The position numbers and the translations under genes were made by a program. The notes under the pieces are model-generated. The model was given only the letters and a program-made list of their open reading frames with translations, was not told the DNA's origin and made no database searches. From Paenibacillus durus ATCC 35681 (GTDB lineage: Bacteria > Bacillota > Bacilli > Paenibacillales > Paenibacillaceae), in NCBI RefSeq assembly GCF_000993825.1, contig NZ_CP011114.1, forward strand, positions 2,604,001-2,668,000: a DNA stretch of 64,000 nt, written 5' to 3'. Of the stretch, positions 55,483 through 64,000 are shown one piece after another. Position 1 is the first letter of the stretch. Every line of letters starts with the position of its first letter.

Positions 55483-56601
55483 TTATATAACCTTATATAC
55501 TGCGCCTGGTAAGGATGTTACCGCTTTTTTTATGATTAAAGATAACAGAACGGAATGCAAATGTCCAAAATCCAGACCGCTTTTTTCCAACAGCTCATCC
55601 AGAGAACATGGTCCCTGATGCAGTATATGGTATAGGCGGGACTCGTCACTTGTCAAATTGTTTTCGCTGCATAGCATCCCAAACCCATCGTTCCCGGCCT
55701 CCCGATCCTGTGTAAAATCTGAGGGTTCTGGCAGCAGAGAGACGTACTCCGCCAGGATGTCGGCTGCGCCGGACACAAGCGCCGCTCCCTGTTTGATCAG
55801 CTCAAGCGCCCCCCTGCTTTTGGGGGAAGTAATCGGTCCGGGAACGGCAAATACATCCCTTCCCGCTTCAAGGGCCGCATCCGCTGTGATCAGGGAACCG
55901 CTGCGGCTGTCAGCTTCCACGACGACGGTTCCAAGAGTAAGCCCGGCAATAATCCGGTTGCGCTGCGGAAATAGGCCAGGGTGGCTTTTGGTGCCAATCG
56001 GATATTCGGTGATCACCAGACCTTCGCATGAAATCCGCTCCAGCAACTCTCGATTCTCCGGAGGGTATATTTTGTCCATCCCGGTAGCCATGACGGCCAC
56101 GGTTCCCCCTCGCTGCCCCAGCGCGGCTTCATGACAGATACTATCGATTCCGCGGGCCAACCCGCTGACAACGGCAAGGCCGCCAGCGGCCAATTCCTCG
56201 GCGAGAACGGCTCCAACCTTGCGGCCGTAAGCCGTTGGAACACGCGTGCCAACCAGCGCAATGCCGGGTCTATGCAGCAGCTCAGCCCGTCCCCGGTAGT
56301 ATAGTACCCAAGGGGGCTGGGATATTTCCTTCAGCAGCTGAGGATATCCATCATCGTATAGCGTAACCATCGATACATTGGCCGATTCCATGAGAGAACG
56401 GCGCTCTTCAACCCAATCCGGGGTTAGAATTTTCGGCAGCTTTGCAGACATTCCCGGCGTTAGGCCAACTCTCTCCCAGTCCTCCGCAGTACAGTCAAAC
56501 GCCTTCTCTGATAAAAATCCCGCTTTGCGGATTTTGTCAATGCTCCTCCAGCCGATGCCCTCCACTTCATGCAAACCGAATAATATATCCCGATTGTTCA
56601 T
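55483..56601 (-). CDS. dprA: DNA processing protein
   Basis: It loads RecA on incoming single-stranded DNA during transformation. The 372 aa product has an N-terminal helix-hairpin-helix-like part, the Rossmann domain with ALVGTRVPTAYGRKVG and VSGLARGIDSICHEAALGQR, and a C-terminal winged-helix-like domain. ATG start behind AGGGAG. Confidence 0.97.
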   Translation of the reverse strand: MNNRDILFGLHEVEGIGWRSIDKIRKAGFLSEKAFDCTAEDWERVGLTPGMSAKLPKILTPDWVEERRSLMESANVSMVTLYDDGYPQLLKEISQPPWVLYYRGRAELLHRPGIALVGTRVPTAYGRKVGAVLAEELAAGGLAVVSGLARGIDSICHEAALGQRGGTVAVMATGMDKIYPPENRELLERISCEGLVITEYPIGTKSHPGLFPQRNRIIAGLTLGTVVVEADSRSGSLITADAALEAGRDVFAVPGPITSPKSRGALELIKQGAALVSGAADILAEYVSLLPEPSDFTQDREAGNDGFGMLCSENNLTSDESRLYHILHQGPCSLDELLEKSGLDFGHLHSVLLSLIIKKAVTSLPGAVYKVI

Positions 56602-56669
56602 ACTTAGACTCTCCCTTTGTATAGAAGGCGCATGCCCTTCCTATTTTGTGTTACTCGCAGCGCAAACGC

Positions 56670-56714
56670 AAAAAAGCAACCTTCTATTCCCCTAAAGAGA
56701 ATAAAAGGTTGCTT
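56670..56714 (-). terminator. Strong terminator after sucD
   Basis: On the minus strand AAGCAACCTT pairs with AAGGTTGCTT (56705-56714 with 56674-56683), extended by TATTC/GAATA inside, followed by TTTTTTGCG. It separates sucCD from dprA. Confidence 0.9.
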
Positions 56715-56811
56715 ACCTTTGTTATTATTATACACCATTGAACCGTTACCGGAAGTACCGTTTTTGTCAGGGAACAGCGGCCCGGGAATACGGCGGCGCT
56801 TCACAAAGAAC

Positions 56812-57741
56812 TTAATGCGTCGTGCAAGCGTTTAAAATCCCTTTTTCTTCCAGTACGCTTACCAGCGTGGAACCCATTTCAGCGGGTGTTGGAGCAACTC
56901 TGATGCCGCAGGCTTCAAGGACAGCGATTTTCTCGCTCGCCGTACCCTTTCCGCCCGAAATAATCGCGCCGGCATGACCCATGCGCTTGCCTGGAGGGGC
57001 TGTCTTTCCCCCAATGAAGCCGACTACCGGCTTGGTCATATGGTCACGAATCCACACGGCGGCTTCCTCCTCTGCCGTTCCGCCGATCTCACCGATCATA
57101 ATGACCGCCTTCGTACTGGGATCATCGTTAAATCTTTTTAAAATATCGATAAATTCCGATCCCTTGACCGGATCGCCTCCGATGCCGACCGCCGACGACT
57201 GGCCGATCCCCCGGGTTGTCAATTGATGAACCGCTTCATAGGTAAGCGTTCCGCTGCGGGAAACGACGCCGACATACCCCGGCATGTGGATATAGCCCGG
57301 CATGATGCCGATTTTACATTCCCCAGGCGTAATGATGCCCGGACAGTTCGGACCGATCAGCACGGTTGAGCGGCCTTCCAGATAACGCTTCACCTTCACC
57401 ATATCAAGCACCGGAATTCCCTCTGTAATGCAAATTACAAGATCGAGCTCGGCGTCCACTGCTTCCATAATCGAGTCGGCTGCATAAGCCGGAGGCACAT
57501 AAATCACGCTGGCGGTTGCGCCCGTCGCCTTCTTGGCATCGATCACCGTATTGAAGATAGGCATACTTACAATTTGGCCGTCATTCAGCGTGATGTCAAA
57601 TGAGGTGCCTCCTTTTCCCGGGGTAACGCCGCCCACCATCTTCGTGCCGTACTCCAGCGCACCTTTCGTATGGAACAAGCCCGTCGAGCCGGTAACCCCC
57701 TGCGTGATGACTTTCGTATTTTTATCGACAAGAATGCTCAT
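56812..57741 (-). CDS. sucD: Succinyl-CoA ligase alpha subunit
   Basis: With SucC it converts succinyl-CoA and NDP to succinate and NTP in the TCA cycle. The 309 aa product has the CoA-binding start [20 protein letters not shown] and the active His in [18 protein letters not shown] (near 246). ATG start. It lies 57 nt behind sucC and ends before the terminator. Confidence 0.98.
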   Translation of the reverse strand: MSILVDKNTKVITQGVTGSTGLFHTKGALEYGTKMVGGVTPGKGGTSFDITLNDGQIVSMPIFNTVIDAKKATGATASVIYVPPAYAADSIMEAVDAELDLVICITEGIPVLDMVKVKRYLEGRSTVLIGPNCPGIITPGECKIGIMPGYIHMPGYVGVVSRSGTLTYEAVHQLTTRGIGQSSAVGIGGDPVKGSEFIDILKRFNDDPSTKAVIMIGEIGGTAEEEAAVWIRDHMTKPVVGFIGGKTAPPGKRMGHAGAIISGGKGTASEKIAVLEACGIRVAPTPAEMGSTLVSVLEEKGILNACTTH

Positions 57742-57798
57742 CCATATTCACATCCTATTCCTTTTTGTAAAGTACAGGAAATCGCGGCAAATCTGTCG

Positions 57799-58959
57799 TT
57801 ACTGCACCAGTGAGACAATTTTCTGAGCTCCGTCAGCCATGGAATCCGCCGAAACGATATTCAGTCCCGAACCGGACAAAATCTGCTTGCCCAGCTCCAC
57901 GTTAGTGCCTTCAAGATGGACAACGAGCGGTTTGGTCAGACCCAGCTGCCCGGCCGCCTCCACCACTCCGCTGGCAATCACGTCGCAGCGCATAATCCCG
58001 CCGAATATGTTAATGAAAATCCCTCTCACTTTAGAGTCGGACAAAATAATCTTGAACGCCTCGGTTACTTTCTCCACGGTTGCGCCGCCGCCCACATCAA
58101 GGAAGTTGGCCGGTTCGCCTCCGTAATATTTGATGATGTCCATCGTCGCCATCGCCAATCCTGCACCGTTGACCATACAGCCGATATTGCCATCCAGCGC
58201 AATATAGCTCAGATCATACTTAGAGGCTTCGATTTCCTTCTCGTCTTCCTCGTCCAGATCGCGTAAATCCTGAATATCCTTATGGCGAAACAGCGCATTG
58301 GAGTCAAAATTCAGCTTGGCGTCCAGCGCCAGAACGCTGCCGTCCTTCGTGATAACCAGCGGATTAATCTCGGCAATCGAGCAGTCTTTATCCACAAAAG
58401 CGGAATAGAGCGCTTGCATAAACTTGACCGCCTTGCCAATGAGATCATTCGGGATGGAAATATTGTAGGCCAGCCTGCGTGCCTGAAACACCTGCAGTCC
58501 CACCGCCGGATCAATGGTTTCTTTAAAAATCTTCTCCGGGCGTAGGGCCGCCACCTCTTCGATTTCAGTTCCGCCCTCTTCGGAACCCATCAGCACGATG
58601 CGCCCCGTTCCCCGGTCGACCACAAGCCCAATATAATACTCCTTGAGGATTTGGCAGCCCTCTTCGATGAGCAGCCGTTTTACGACTTTGCCTTCCGGAC
58701 CCGTCTGGTGTGTCACCAATGTCTTGCCAAGAATTTCTCCGGCATATGAGCGGACTTCATCCAAATTCTTTGCGACCTTGACGCCCCCGGCCTTTCCTCT
58801 GCCCCCCGCATGGATCTGCGCTTTCACAACGGCGATGGGACTGTTCAGCTCCTGAGCCGCGGCCACCGCTTCCTCCACGGTAAAAGCCACTTTCCCATTC
58901 GGTACGGTGACGCCGTAACTTTTCAGCACTTCTTTTCCCTGATACTCGTGGATATTCAT
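57799..58959 (-). CDS. sucC: Succinyl-CoA ligase beta subunit
   Basis: The nucleotide-binding subunit with an ATP-grasp domain. The 386 aa product has [20 protein letters not shown] (near 44), [18 protein letters not shown] and [22 protein letters not shown] start behind AGGAGG. A cre-like site overlaps its probable promoter. Confidence 0.98.
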   Translation of the reverse strand: MNIHEYQGKEVLKSYGVTVPNGKVAFTVEEAVAAAQELNSPIAVVKAQIHAGGRGKAGGVKVAKNLDEVRSYAGEILGKTLVTHQTGPEGKVVKRLLIEEGCQILKEYYIGLVVDRGTGRIVLMGSEEGGTEIEEVAALRPEKIFKETIDPAVGLQVFQARRLAYNISIPNDLIGKAVKFMQALYSAFVDKDCSIAEINPLVITKDGSVLALDAKLNFDSNALFRHKDIQDLRDLDEEDEKEIEASKYDLSYIALDGNIGCMVNGAGLAMATMDIIKYYGGEPANFLDVGGGATVEKVTEAFKIILSDSKVRGIFINIFGGIMRCDVIASGVVEAAGQLGLTKPLVVHLEGTNVELGKQILSGSGLNIVSADSMADGAQKIVSLVQ

Positions 58960-59052
58960 TCCGGAAGCCTCCTAAAATGTAGTGGAACCCGCAGGCAGCC
59001 TGCAGACTTTCCGCTTTCCGTATTGATTACCGCTAATTTGGAAACCCAGAAT

Positions 59053-59080
59053 ATTGTATCATGTTTTTAAAACGCTTACC
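59053..59080 (-). promoter_or_regulatory. sucC promoter -10 with overlapping cre-like site
   Basis: On the minus strand TACAAT (59053-59058) is preceded by TGA (extended -10). GGTAAGCGTTTTAA (59067-59080) matches the cre consensus at 12 of 14 positions and covers the spacer and -35 region, a place where CcpA would repress. The -35 hexamer itself is poor. Confidence 0.45.
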
Positions 59081-59172
59081 TCATAAATCTTTCATGGTTT
59101 ATACATACATTTTCGCATGGTTTCATACCATAATGCGAACGATATCATTGACAAGCTTCCCGTTCATTGATT

Positions 59173-59634
59173 TCAATTGCGAGAATTTGCTTGATGCACC
59201 CTGTTCAATAAACTGCGGAACTGCAGAAGGAGATCTCCGAATTCCTCTTTGGACATTTTCATTCCTTCAATCATTACACCCGGGATTTCCTTGGCTTTAT
59301 CCTGAAGCGCCCAGCCTTCCTCCGTTGGAGAAATCAGCACTTTGCGCTCATCTTCCTGCGAACGCTCGCGAATAATCAGTCCAGCGGCCTGCAGCCGCTT
59401 CAGCAGCGGGGTCAGCGTGCCGGAATCAAGGTACAAGGCGGCGCCAATCTCCTTGACCGTACATTGCTCTTTCTCCCAAAGAACAAGCATAACTAGATAT
59501 TGTGAATACGTAACGCCCAGCGCATCGAGAAATGGCTGATACAGCTTCGTGATCTCACGCGAACAGGCATAGATTGTAAAACAAAGCTGGTTATCGAGCA
59601 GCAGTTCTGGAGTGATCGTTGATTTTTGTGTCAT
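59173..59634 (-). CDS. ohrR: Organic hydroperoxide-sensing MarR-family repressor
   Basis: The 153 aa product aligns well with B. subtilis OhrR: NQLCFTIYACSREITKLYQP at residue 15 and LYLDSGTLTPLLKRLQAAGL in the winged helix, then RSQEDERKVLISPTEEG. Cys18 is the peroxide-sensing Cys; an extra Cys24 lies six residues later where B. subtilis has Ser. No ohr peroxidase gene is in the window. ATG start with GCAGGTGA. Confidence 0.92.
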   Translation of the reverse strand: MTQKSTITPELLLDNQLCFTIYACSREITKLYQPFLDALGVTYSQYLVMLVLWEKEQCTVKEIGAALYLDSGTLTPLLKRLQAAGLIIRERSQEDERKVLISPTEEGWALQDKAKEIPGVMIEGMKMSKEEFGDLLLQFRSLLNRVHQANSRN

Positions 59635-59716
59635 AGATAATATTCACCTGCTTTCTTTCCTTAATTTTATCATATTTTGCTGTTTGAATGTTAATTGCGA
59701 AAAATCGTTTGACTTT

Positions 59717-59736
59717 AATTTAATTAGTGTTAAATT
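59717..59736. promoter_or_regulatory. Inverted repeat between ohrR and comM
   Basis: AATTTAA (59717-59723) and TTAAATT (59730-59736) form a perfect 7-bp inverted repeat with a 6-nt gap, about 80 nt upstream of ohrR. It could be an operator, but it differs from the usual OhrR box and lies in A/T-rich DNA where such repeats arise by chance. Confidence 0.3.
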
Positions 59737-59808
59737 ATTTTGTATAAAATATTAATTTATCGCGTTGCAGCTTGACGGTGCAGAAGCAGCTTCGGTTGGC
59801 ATTGGGTA

Positions 59809-59838
59809 TTGATTTGTACCTTGAATGATTTATATAAT
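59809..59838 (+). promoter_or_regulatory. Probable comM promoter
   Basis: TTGATT (59809-59814), 18-bp spacer, then a perfect TATAAT (59833-59838). Transcription would begin near 59845, giving a leader of about 90 nt that contains the palindrome GCACATGATGTGC. Confidence 0.6.
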
Positions 59839-59933
59839 GGATGCAGAGCAATATTTTCGGAAAATGAGGAAGCACCTCTTTACTGAAGCTTTGCGCACAT
59901 GATGTGCCGACTTTAGGAGTGAGGTGTTTTGTT

Positions 59934-61661
59934 ATGTATGGAAAAATGCACAGTGCGTGCCTGTATGGAATTGAGGGCGTAATGATCGGGGTAGAGGTGG
60001 ACCTCGCAAACGGCTTGCCGCAGACCCATATTATCGGGCTTCCCGACTCTGCCATACGCGAGGCGGCTCTTCGCGTCCGCTCCGCCGTAAGGAATTGCGG
60101 CTTCCGCTATCCGCAGCAGCGGGTTACCATTAATCTGGCCCCGGCCGATCTTCGTAAGGAAGGCTCAGCTTTCGATCTGGCGATCGCTGTCGGCATTCTG
60201 ACGACAAGCGGCCAGCTTGTGCTGCCGTCCGCAAGAAAGATGCTTATGATCGGCGAGCTTGCGCTTGACGGCAGCCTCCGTCCGGTAACCGGTGTGCTGC
60301 CGATGATCGAAGCCGCCCGAAAGGCCGGTTTCGGGGCCGTGCTGCTGCCGCGCGGCAACGCGGCGGAAGCGGCTTTAATCGGCGGCATGCTGGTCTATGC
60401 TCTTGATCATCTGCGGGATCTGCGGGGATCAGAGCCGCCCTGCGCACTCAACATAAGCGAGCCGGAAGAACAGAATGACTCCTGTGAGGACGCCAAGGCA
60501 GCAGGTTCAGTCGATATCCATGCAGCGGATGGGCTGAACGACGAAGTTAACAGCCTGCCGTTTCCGGTAACGATGAGCAGCGGGCCAAGCCCATCTCAGC
60601 CCGTGATGGCGCTGTCGCTGGAGCATCTTCGTTATATTGCCCCTGTTGGCTTCTCAACCATCTCTGAACCGGCGGAAGCGATGCAGGAAGACTACAGCGA
60701 TGTGCTGGGCCAGCATCACGTCAAACGGGCGCTCACCATTGCCGCCGCCGGAATGCATAATCTTCTTCTTATTGGCCCGCCCGGCACGGGCAAGACGATG
60801 ATGATTAAGCGCCTGCCCGGGATTCTGCCTGCCCTGACCGACAGCGAAGCGCTAGAGGTCACCCAAATATTCAGCGCCGCTGGCAAGCTGAAGGACCCTC
60901 ACCAGGGACTGATTCGGGAAAGACCCTTCCGCTCGCCCCATCACACCATTTCCGGGGCGGGTTTGATCGGCGGCGGCAGCGTTCCGAAGCCGGGCGAGGT
61001 CAGTCTCGCGCATCGGGGCATTCTGTTCCTCGACGAGATGCCTGAATTCTCGCGCAGCGTGCTGGAAGTGCTGCGACAGCCGCTGGAGGACCATGTCGTA
61101 ACGATCAGCAGGGCAAGGGCCGCTTTTACCTTTCCGGCTCGATTTATGCTCGCTGGTTCAATGAATCCGTGCCACTGCGGTTTCCTCGGAAGCGGGCATC
61201 CCCAGCAGCGCTGCACATGCAGCCCGGCGCGCATCGTGCAGTACCGCGGGCGAATCTCGGGGCCGCTCCTGGACCGCATCGACCTCCAGGTGGATGTGCC
61301 AAGGCCCAGAGAATGGGATGTCAACGGAAGAAGCGCTGGAATGTCGACGGCGGAAATGCGCTCCCAAGTGGAAGCGGCTCAAGCCATTCAGGCTGAGCGC
61401 TACCGGGGCCTGCCCATCTCCTGGAACAGCGAGCTATACGGCACATCCCTGCGCCGCTACGCCGACCCCGGTCCCGAGGGCGCCCGCATGCTGCACTCGC
61501 TGCTCGAGAACCTGGGACTCAGTATGCGGTCTTATGACCGCATACTGAAGCTGTCCCGTACCATCGCCGACCTGGACGGGGCGGACCGGATTTCTTCCGC
61601 GCACATCGCGGAGGCGCTGCAGTACCGCAACCTGGACAAGCAACCTTCGGAAGAGGAATAG
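59934..61661 (+). CDS. comM: YifB/ComM family AAA ATPase (Mg-chelatase-like)
   Basis: The only plus-strand gene. ComM is a hexameric helicase that promotes branch migration during transformation. Start at ATG 59934 behind GAGGTG; total 575 aa against about 510 usual. The N-terminal Lon-protease-like domain (1-165) with LPDSAIREAALRVRSAV is followed by an unusually long acidic and Ser/Pro-rich spacer (about 165-255), Walker A GPPGTGKT (281-288), Walker B GILFLDEMPEF, the Cys cluster NPCHCGFLGSG...CTCS and the C-terminal Mg-chelatase domain. Confidence 0.95.
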   Translation: MYGKMHSACLYGIEGVMIGVEVDLANGLPQTHIIGLPDSAIREAALRVRSAVRNCGFRYPQQRVTINLAPADLRKEGSAFDLAIAVGILTTSGQLVLPSARKMLMIGELALDGSLRPVTGVLPMIEAARKAGFGAVLLPRGNAAEAALIGGMLVYALDHLRDLRGSEPPCALNISEPEEQNDSCEDAKAAGSVDIHAADGLNDEVNSLPFPVTMSSGPSPSQPVMALSLEHLRYIAPVGFSTISEPAEAMQEDYSDVLGQHHVKRALTIAAAGMHNLLLIGPPGTGKTMMIKRLPGILPALTDSEALEVTQIFSAAGKLKDPHQGLIRERPFRSPHHTISGAGLIGGGSVPKPGEVSLAHRGILFLDEMPEFSRSVLEVLRQPLEDHVVTISRARAAFTFPARFMLAGSMNPCHCGFLGSGHPQQRCTCSPARIVQYRGRISGPLLDRIDLQVDVPRPREWDVNGRSAGMSTAEMRSQVEAAQAIQAERYRGLPISWNSELYGTSLRRYADPGPEGARMLHSLLENLGLSMRSYDRILKLSRTIADLDGADRISSAHIAEALQYRNLDKQPSEEE

Positions 61662-61774
61662 AATCCGAGCGTTCTTTTCACTTAATATTATAGAAGAAAA
61701 AAATTGACGAAATGTGGGAATCGCCGCAAAAAGTATGTTTGGGCGAAGAGTCATCACTGTATTCGGATAACAAT

Positions 61775-61816
61775 CCGGCTCGTTCTATTAACATCTGCTG
61801 CAGATGCACCAGCCGG
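61775..61816. terminator. Nested hairpin between the convergent comM and phosphoesterase genes
   Basis: CCGGCT (61775-61780) pairs with AGCCGG (61811-61816), enclosing CATCTG/CAGATG (61792-61797 with 61801-61806). The position between two converging genes suits a two-way terminator, but neither side has a good uridine run. Confidence 0.4.
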
Positions 61817-61837
61817 TTAAACGCAAGATAGGCTAAG

Positions 61838-62374
61838 TTAATCAACTTTCGGCCGGGGACTCCCACTCGATTCCTGTTGTGAGGCCAAGACTTCCATGAT
61901 GGCTTCAAATGATACCGGCTTATAATTCCAGTGCTCCACGCTGACATTGAAATGGTTGATCCCTTCGTATTTTTGCCCATGGATATGTCCGTGGATATTT
62001 ACGTACGGCATATGCCGATTCATGTACAAAGGCTCATGGGTAAGCAGAAAAAAATCCTTATAAATAATGCCGTTCCCGCTCACTTCCTGAAATCCGGCAT
62101 CCAGCCACCAACTGCGGGAACGGTCGCGGTCATGATTGCCCAGAATCAGCGTCTTATAACCGTTCAGCCGGGACAATATTTGGCTTGTCTCCTCTTTCCC
62201 CAAATAAGAAAAATCCCCCAGATGAAATACCTGGTCCTCTTGCCCAACCGTATCGTTCCAGCTCGCAATCATCGATTCATTCATCTGCTCCGTATTCTCG
62301 AACGGCCGGGATTCATAATCAATAATGGCTTTATGCCCAAAATGATGATCCGATGTGAAATAGACTTTTGCCAT
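61838..62374 (-). CDS. Calcineurin-like metallophosphoesterase
   Basis: The 178 aa product has the metal-binding motifs of the family in order: SDHHFGH (8-14), HLGDFSYLG (near 51), LGNHDRDRSRSW (near 78), THEPLY and IHGHIHGQ (near 128). Similar small proteins occur in phages and bacteria; the substrate is unknown. ATG start behind GGAGGAGAGG. It converges with comM and is not part of the conserved gene order. Confidence 0.9.
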   Translation of the reverse strand: MAKVYFTSDHHFGHKAIIDYESRPFENTEQMNESMIASWNDTVGQEDQVFHLGDFSYLGKEETSQILSRLNGYKTLILGNHDRDRSRSWWLDAGFQEVSGNGIIYKDFFLLTHEPLYMNRHMPYVNIHGHIHGQKYEGINHFNVSVEHWNYKPVSFEAIMEVLASQQESSGSPRPKVD

Positions 62375-62572
62375 CTAGCCCTCTCCTCCTCTGTATACGA
62401 TTGTATATGTATAAAGACAGCCTTATATAAAGAAATGCTTACTTAGTGCTTTTTCCATGCATGGCAAACAGGCCCCGCACGCGACTCTTGCCAGTTCCGC
62501 CCGAAGCCCGGATGCAATCCCGCTTACCTTTGTGCCTGCTGTGCAAGCTCGAAACTTCCGCTTTTCACCGTT

Positions 62573-62980
62573 TCATAAATTTCGTTTATGGAGCCGCGGA
62601 TTGTCAGATGAGTGCATCAACTCGGCAAGAATCGGCGTACCCTCATTCTCAATCAGCCATTGCCGCATTATTTTAATGGCCTCAACCTGCCCGGCTCCGT
62701 CATCCCGCCAGGTCAATAGTTCAATTACTTTGATAATCAGCATCATCAAGCTTGTATTGCTGCTCTGTGACTTATCTGCGCGTATTTTTTGGAACAGCGC
62801 TTCATTTTCCCAATCCATTAATATTTCTTCCGCGATCGCCGGCCTCATGACAGTAAAAGTCTGACGGCAAGAGCCGCAGCTAATGGTCGTAACCGGCTCT
62901 GTATTAAATACAACTCCAATTTCCTGCCCGCAATGTTGGCACACAAATTTAACATGTACATCATAAGGTTGTTGGTTCAC
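62573..62980 (-). CDS. Zinc-ribbon protein of unknown function
   Basis: The 135 aa product has an N-terminal zinc ribbon with CQHCG (14-18) and CGSC (35-38), then a helical part with SLMMLIIKVIELLTWRDDGA. The start is GTG at 62980, 8 nt after AGGAGG. I do not recognise the family. The 198-nt gap towards the phosphoesterase holds nothing I can name, and neither does the 184-nt gap towards yraN. Confidence 0.7.
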   Translation of the reverse strand: MNQQPYDVHVKFVCQHCGQEIGVVFNTEPVTTISCGSCRQTFTVMRPAIAEEILMDWENEALFQKIRADKSQSSNTSLMMLIIKVIELLTWRDDGAGQVEAIKIMRQWLIENEGTPILAELMHSSDNPRLHKRNL

Positions 62981-63165
62981 TCGGACAGCCTCCTCTTGGA
63001 TGTAATAAACGGTTACACTAATGTATACCCATTTTCATTTGGGACTGACCCATAGCGCCGCCAATTTGAATCTCTCATCCCATAGCCAACGAGCCTTGAT
63101 TACTCAAAAGTAAATATTTCCCATCCGGCAGGCATTTGCACTTTTGCGTATAAATCCCTCCGTTA

Positions 63166-63588
63166 TTAGAACGCCTCGCAAATATGATTGAGCGAAACGA
63201 TACTTAAATCCCGGTTTAACCTTACGGTAATGACATCAAAAGACACGAGGCGTTCGCCTTGATGATTGGCATGCATGTACACCCCCGCTGTCCGCCGCAC
63301 CTGGTCTATCTTGCGGGCATCTACCGATTCCTCCGGGGTTCCCTGCGTCAGGTTCCCGCTTCGGCTGCGTACTTCGACAAAAACGAGGCGGCCGCCCTGC
63401 TCGGCAATAATGTCGATCTCTCCCGTCCGGCAGCGCCAGTTGCGCTCCACAATGGCATAGCCTTTGGCCGAGAGGTAAAGCACGGCCGCTTCTTCGGCCG
63501 CTCTGCCTTTTTGCTTGCGGTTATAACAAGCTTCATCACTCTTGGCGTAATTCCCAGCCTTCCCGCTGAGCTCATTCAATTCGTTCAT
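63166..63588 (-). CDS. yraN: UPF0102 family protein YraN
   Basis: A predicted nuclease-fold protein often found near rnhB and dprA. The 140 aa product has the family core NRKQKGRAAEEAAVLYLSAK and NWRCRTGEIDIIAEQGGRLV followed by FVEVRSR (Asp, Glu and Lys-type nuclease pattern). The ATG at 63588 is preferred, with AGGGA 5 nt upstream; an ATG at 63630 has no ribosome site and lies inside the preceding gene. Confidence 0.92.
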   Translation of the reverse strand: MNELNELSGKAGNYAKSDEACYNRKQKGRAAEEAAVLYLSAKGYAIVERNWRCRTGEIDIIAEQGGRLVFVEVRSRSGNLTQGTPEESVDARKIDQVRRTAGVYMHANHQGERLVSFDVITVRLNRDLSIVSLNHICEAF

Positions 63589-63886
63589 CCCATTCCCTGG
63601 TTCCGGCAGCGGCATCACTGCGGTAGACATAACTTAATATTTCAGCTACAAGGTGATATAATTCGGGCGGTATTTGCTGGTCGAGATCAAGCTTGGAGAG
63701 CACCTCGACTAACGCGGCATCCTCCTGGACGGGAACCCCGTTTTCTTTTGCCTTCTCCAAGATCGCTTCGGCAATGTTTCCCCGTCCCTTGGCGACAACG
63801 ACCGGAGCTTCGGTCTTCCCCGGCACGTATTTGAGCGCCACCGCTTTTTTCATGCTGTATAGGAGTTCATCGGGAGAATCTTTCAT
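63572..63886 (-). CDS. FlhB C-domain-like protein (YlqH)
   Basis: The 104 aa product matches the cytoplasmic C domain of FlhB/YscU: AVALKYVPGKTEAPVVVAKG, then PVQEDAALVEVLSKLDLDQQ and AEILSYVYR. The NPTH cleavage loop is replaced, so no autocleavage is expected. It corresponds to ylqH of B. subtilis, next to ylqG. The ATG overlaps the stop of the upstream gene (ATGA). Its role is unknown. Confidence 0.88.
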   Translation of the reverse strand: MKDSPDELLYSMKKAVALKYVPGKTEAPVVVAKGRGNIAEAILEKAKENGVPVQEDAALVEVLSKLDLDQQIPPELYHLVAEILSYVYRSDAAAGTREWDERIE

Positions 63887-64000
63887 ATGCGGTAATCCAC
63901 TCCTCTGTAAGAATCGGGAACGTAATCGTCCGGGATGCCCGGTCCCTTGCCCTGCTTTTCGGTATTTTGAACAGGGAACGGCTCTGCCTTAAAGGAGGAA
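63883..64000 (-). CDS. C-terminal end of a gene in the ylqG position (5' part outside the window)
   Basis: Translation upstream of the YlqH start gives an open frame from the window edge ending GIPDDYVPDSYRGVDYRI and a TGA that overlaps the next ATG (ATGA). About 38 residues are visible; they are Pro, Lys and Gln-rich, then acidic. In B. subtilis ylqG stands here. The short piece does not allow a firm family call. Confidence 0.6.
   Translation of the reverse strand, partial: SSFKAEPFPVQNTEKQGKGPGIPDDYVPDSYRGVDYRI

Noticed and set aside
61678..61980. Minus-strand open frame of 100 codons
   Set aside because: It overlaps the metallophosphoesterase in another frame, lacks a ribosome site and has no recognisable motif.

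Overview
The window looks like a chromosomal core segment of a low-to-mid-GC, motile, spore-former-type Firmicute, most likely Paenibacillus or a close relative. The gene order matches the Bacillus subtilis fla/che region and its flanks almost gene for gene (topA, trmFO, hslVU, the flgB-to-sigD operon, rpsB, tsf, pyrH, frr, uppS, cdsA, dxr, rseP, proS, polC). PolC and the FliY/CheC/CheD type of chemotaxis confirm a Firmicute. Almost every gene lies on the minus strand; only comM is on plus. I saw no tRNA, rRNA, CRISPR array, insertion sequence or phage gene.

Layout from low to high coordinates (transcription mostly runs the other way). 1-4084: an accessory sugar-uptake set of permease (cut by the window edge), lipoprotein binding protein and YesM-type histidine kinase, with two cre-like sites and a terminator. 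4139-17554: replication, translation and envelope genes: polC, an archaeal/eukaryotic-type proS, rseP, dxr, cdsA, uppS, frr, pyrH, tsf, rpsB, with several intergenic terminators and structured leaders. 17804-49459: one long motility and chemotaxis operon from flgB down to a SwrB-like protein. It encodes rod, MS ring, switch, export ATPase, hook, export gate, CheY/CheB/CheA/CheW/CheC/CheD, FlhF/FlhG and sigma-D, plus four less characterised genes near its end.

49839-58959: hslU, hslV, trmFO, topA, dprA, sucD and sucC. Compared with B. subtilis, codY (between hslU and flgB) and the xerC-like codV (between trmFO and hslV) are missing here. 59173-64000: ohrR, the inverted comM, a metallophosphoesterase, a zinc-ribbon protein, yraN, an FlhB-C-domain-like gene and the end of a ylqG-like gene.

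How it works together: the fla/che genes are tightly packed, often with ATGA or TTG overlaps, which fits ordered co-expression ending in sigD for the late flagellar genes. No clearly novel multi-gene system is visible. The best leads are a fliQ gene whose homology-supported start is ATC, mutually exclusive hairpins in front of the hook gene, an uncharacterised membrane protein between cheD and sigD, a catalytic-domain-less MltG-like protein beside the SwrB homologue, and the replacement of bacterial-type proS at its usual locus.
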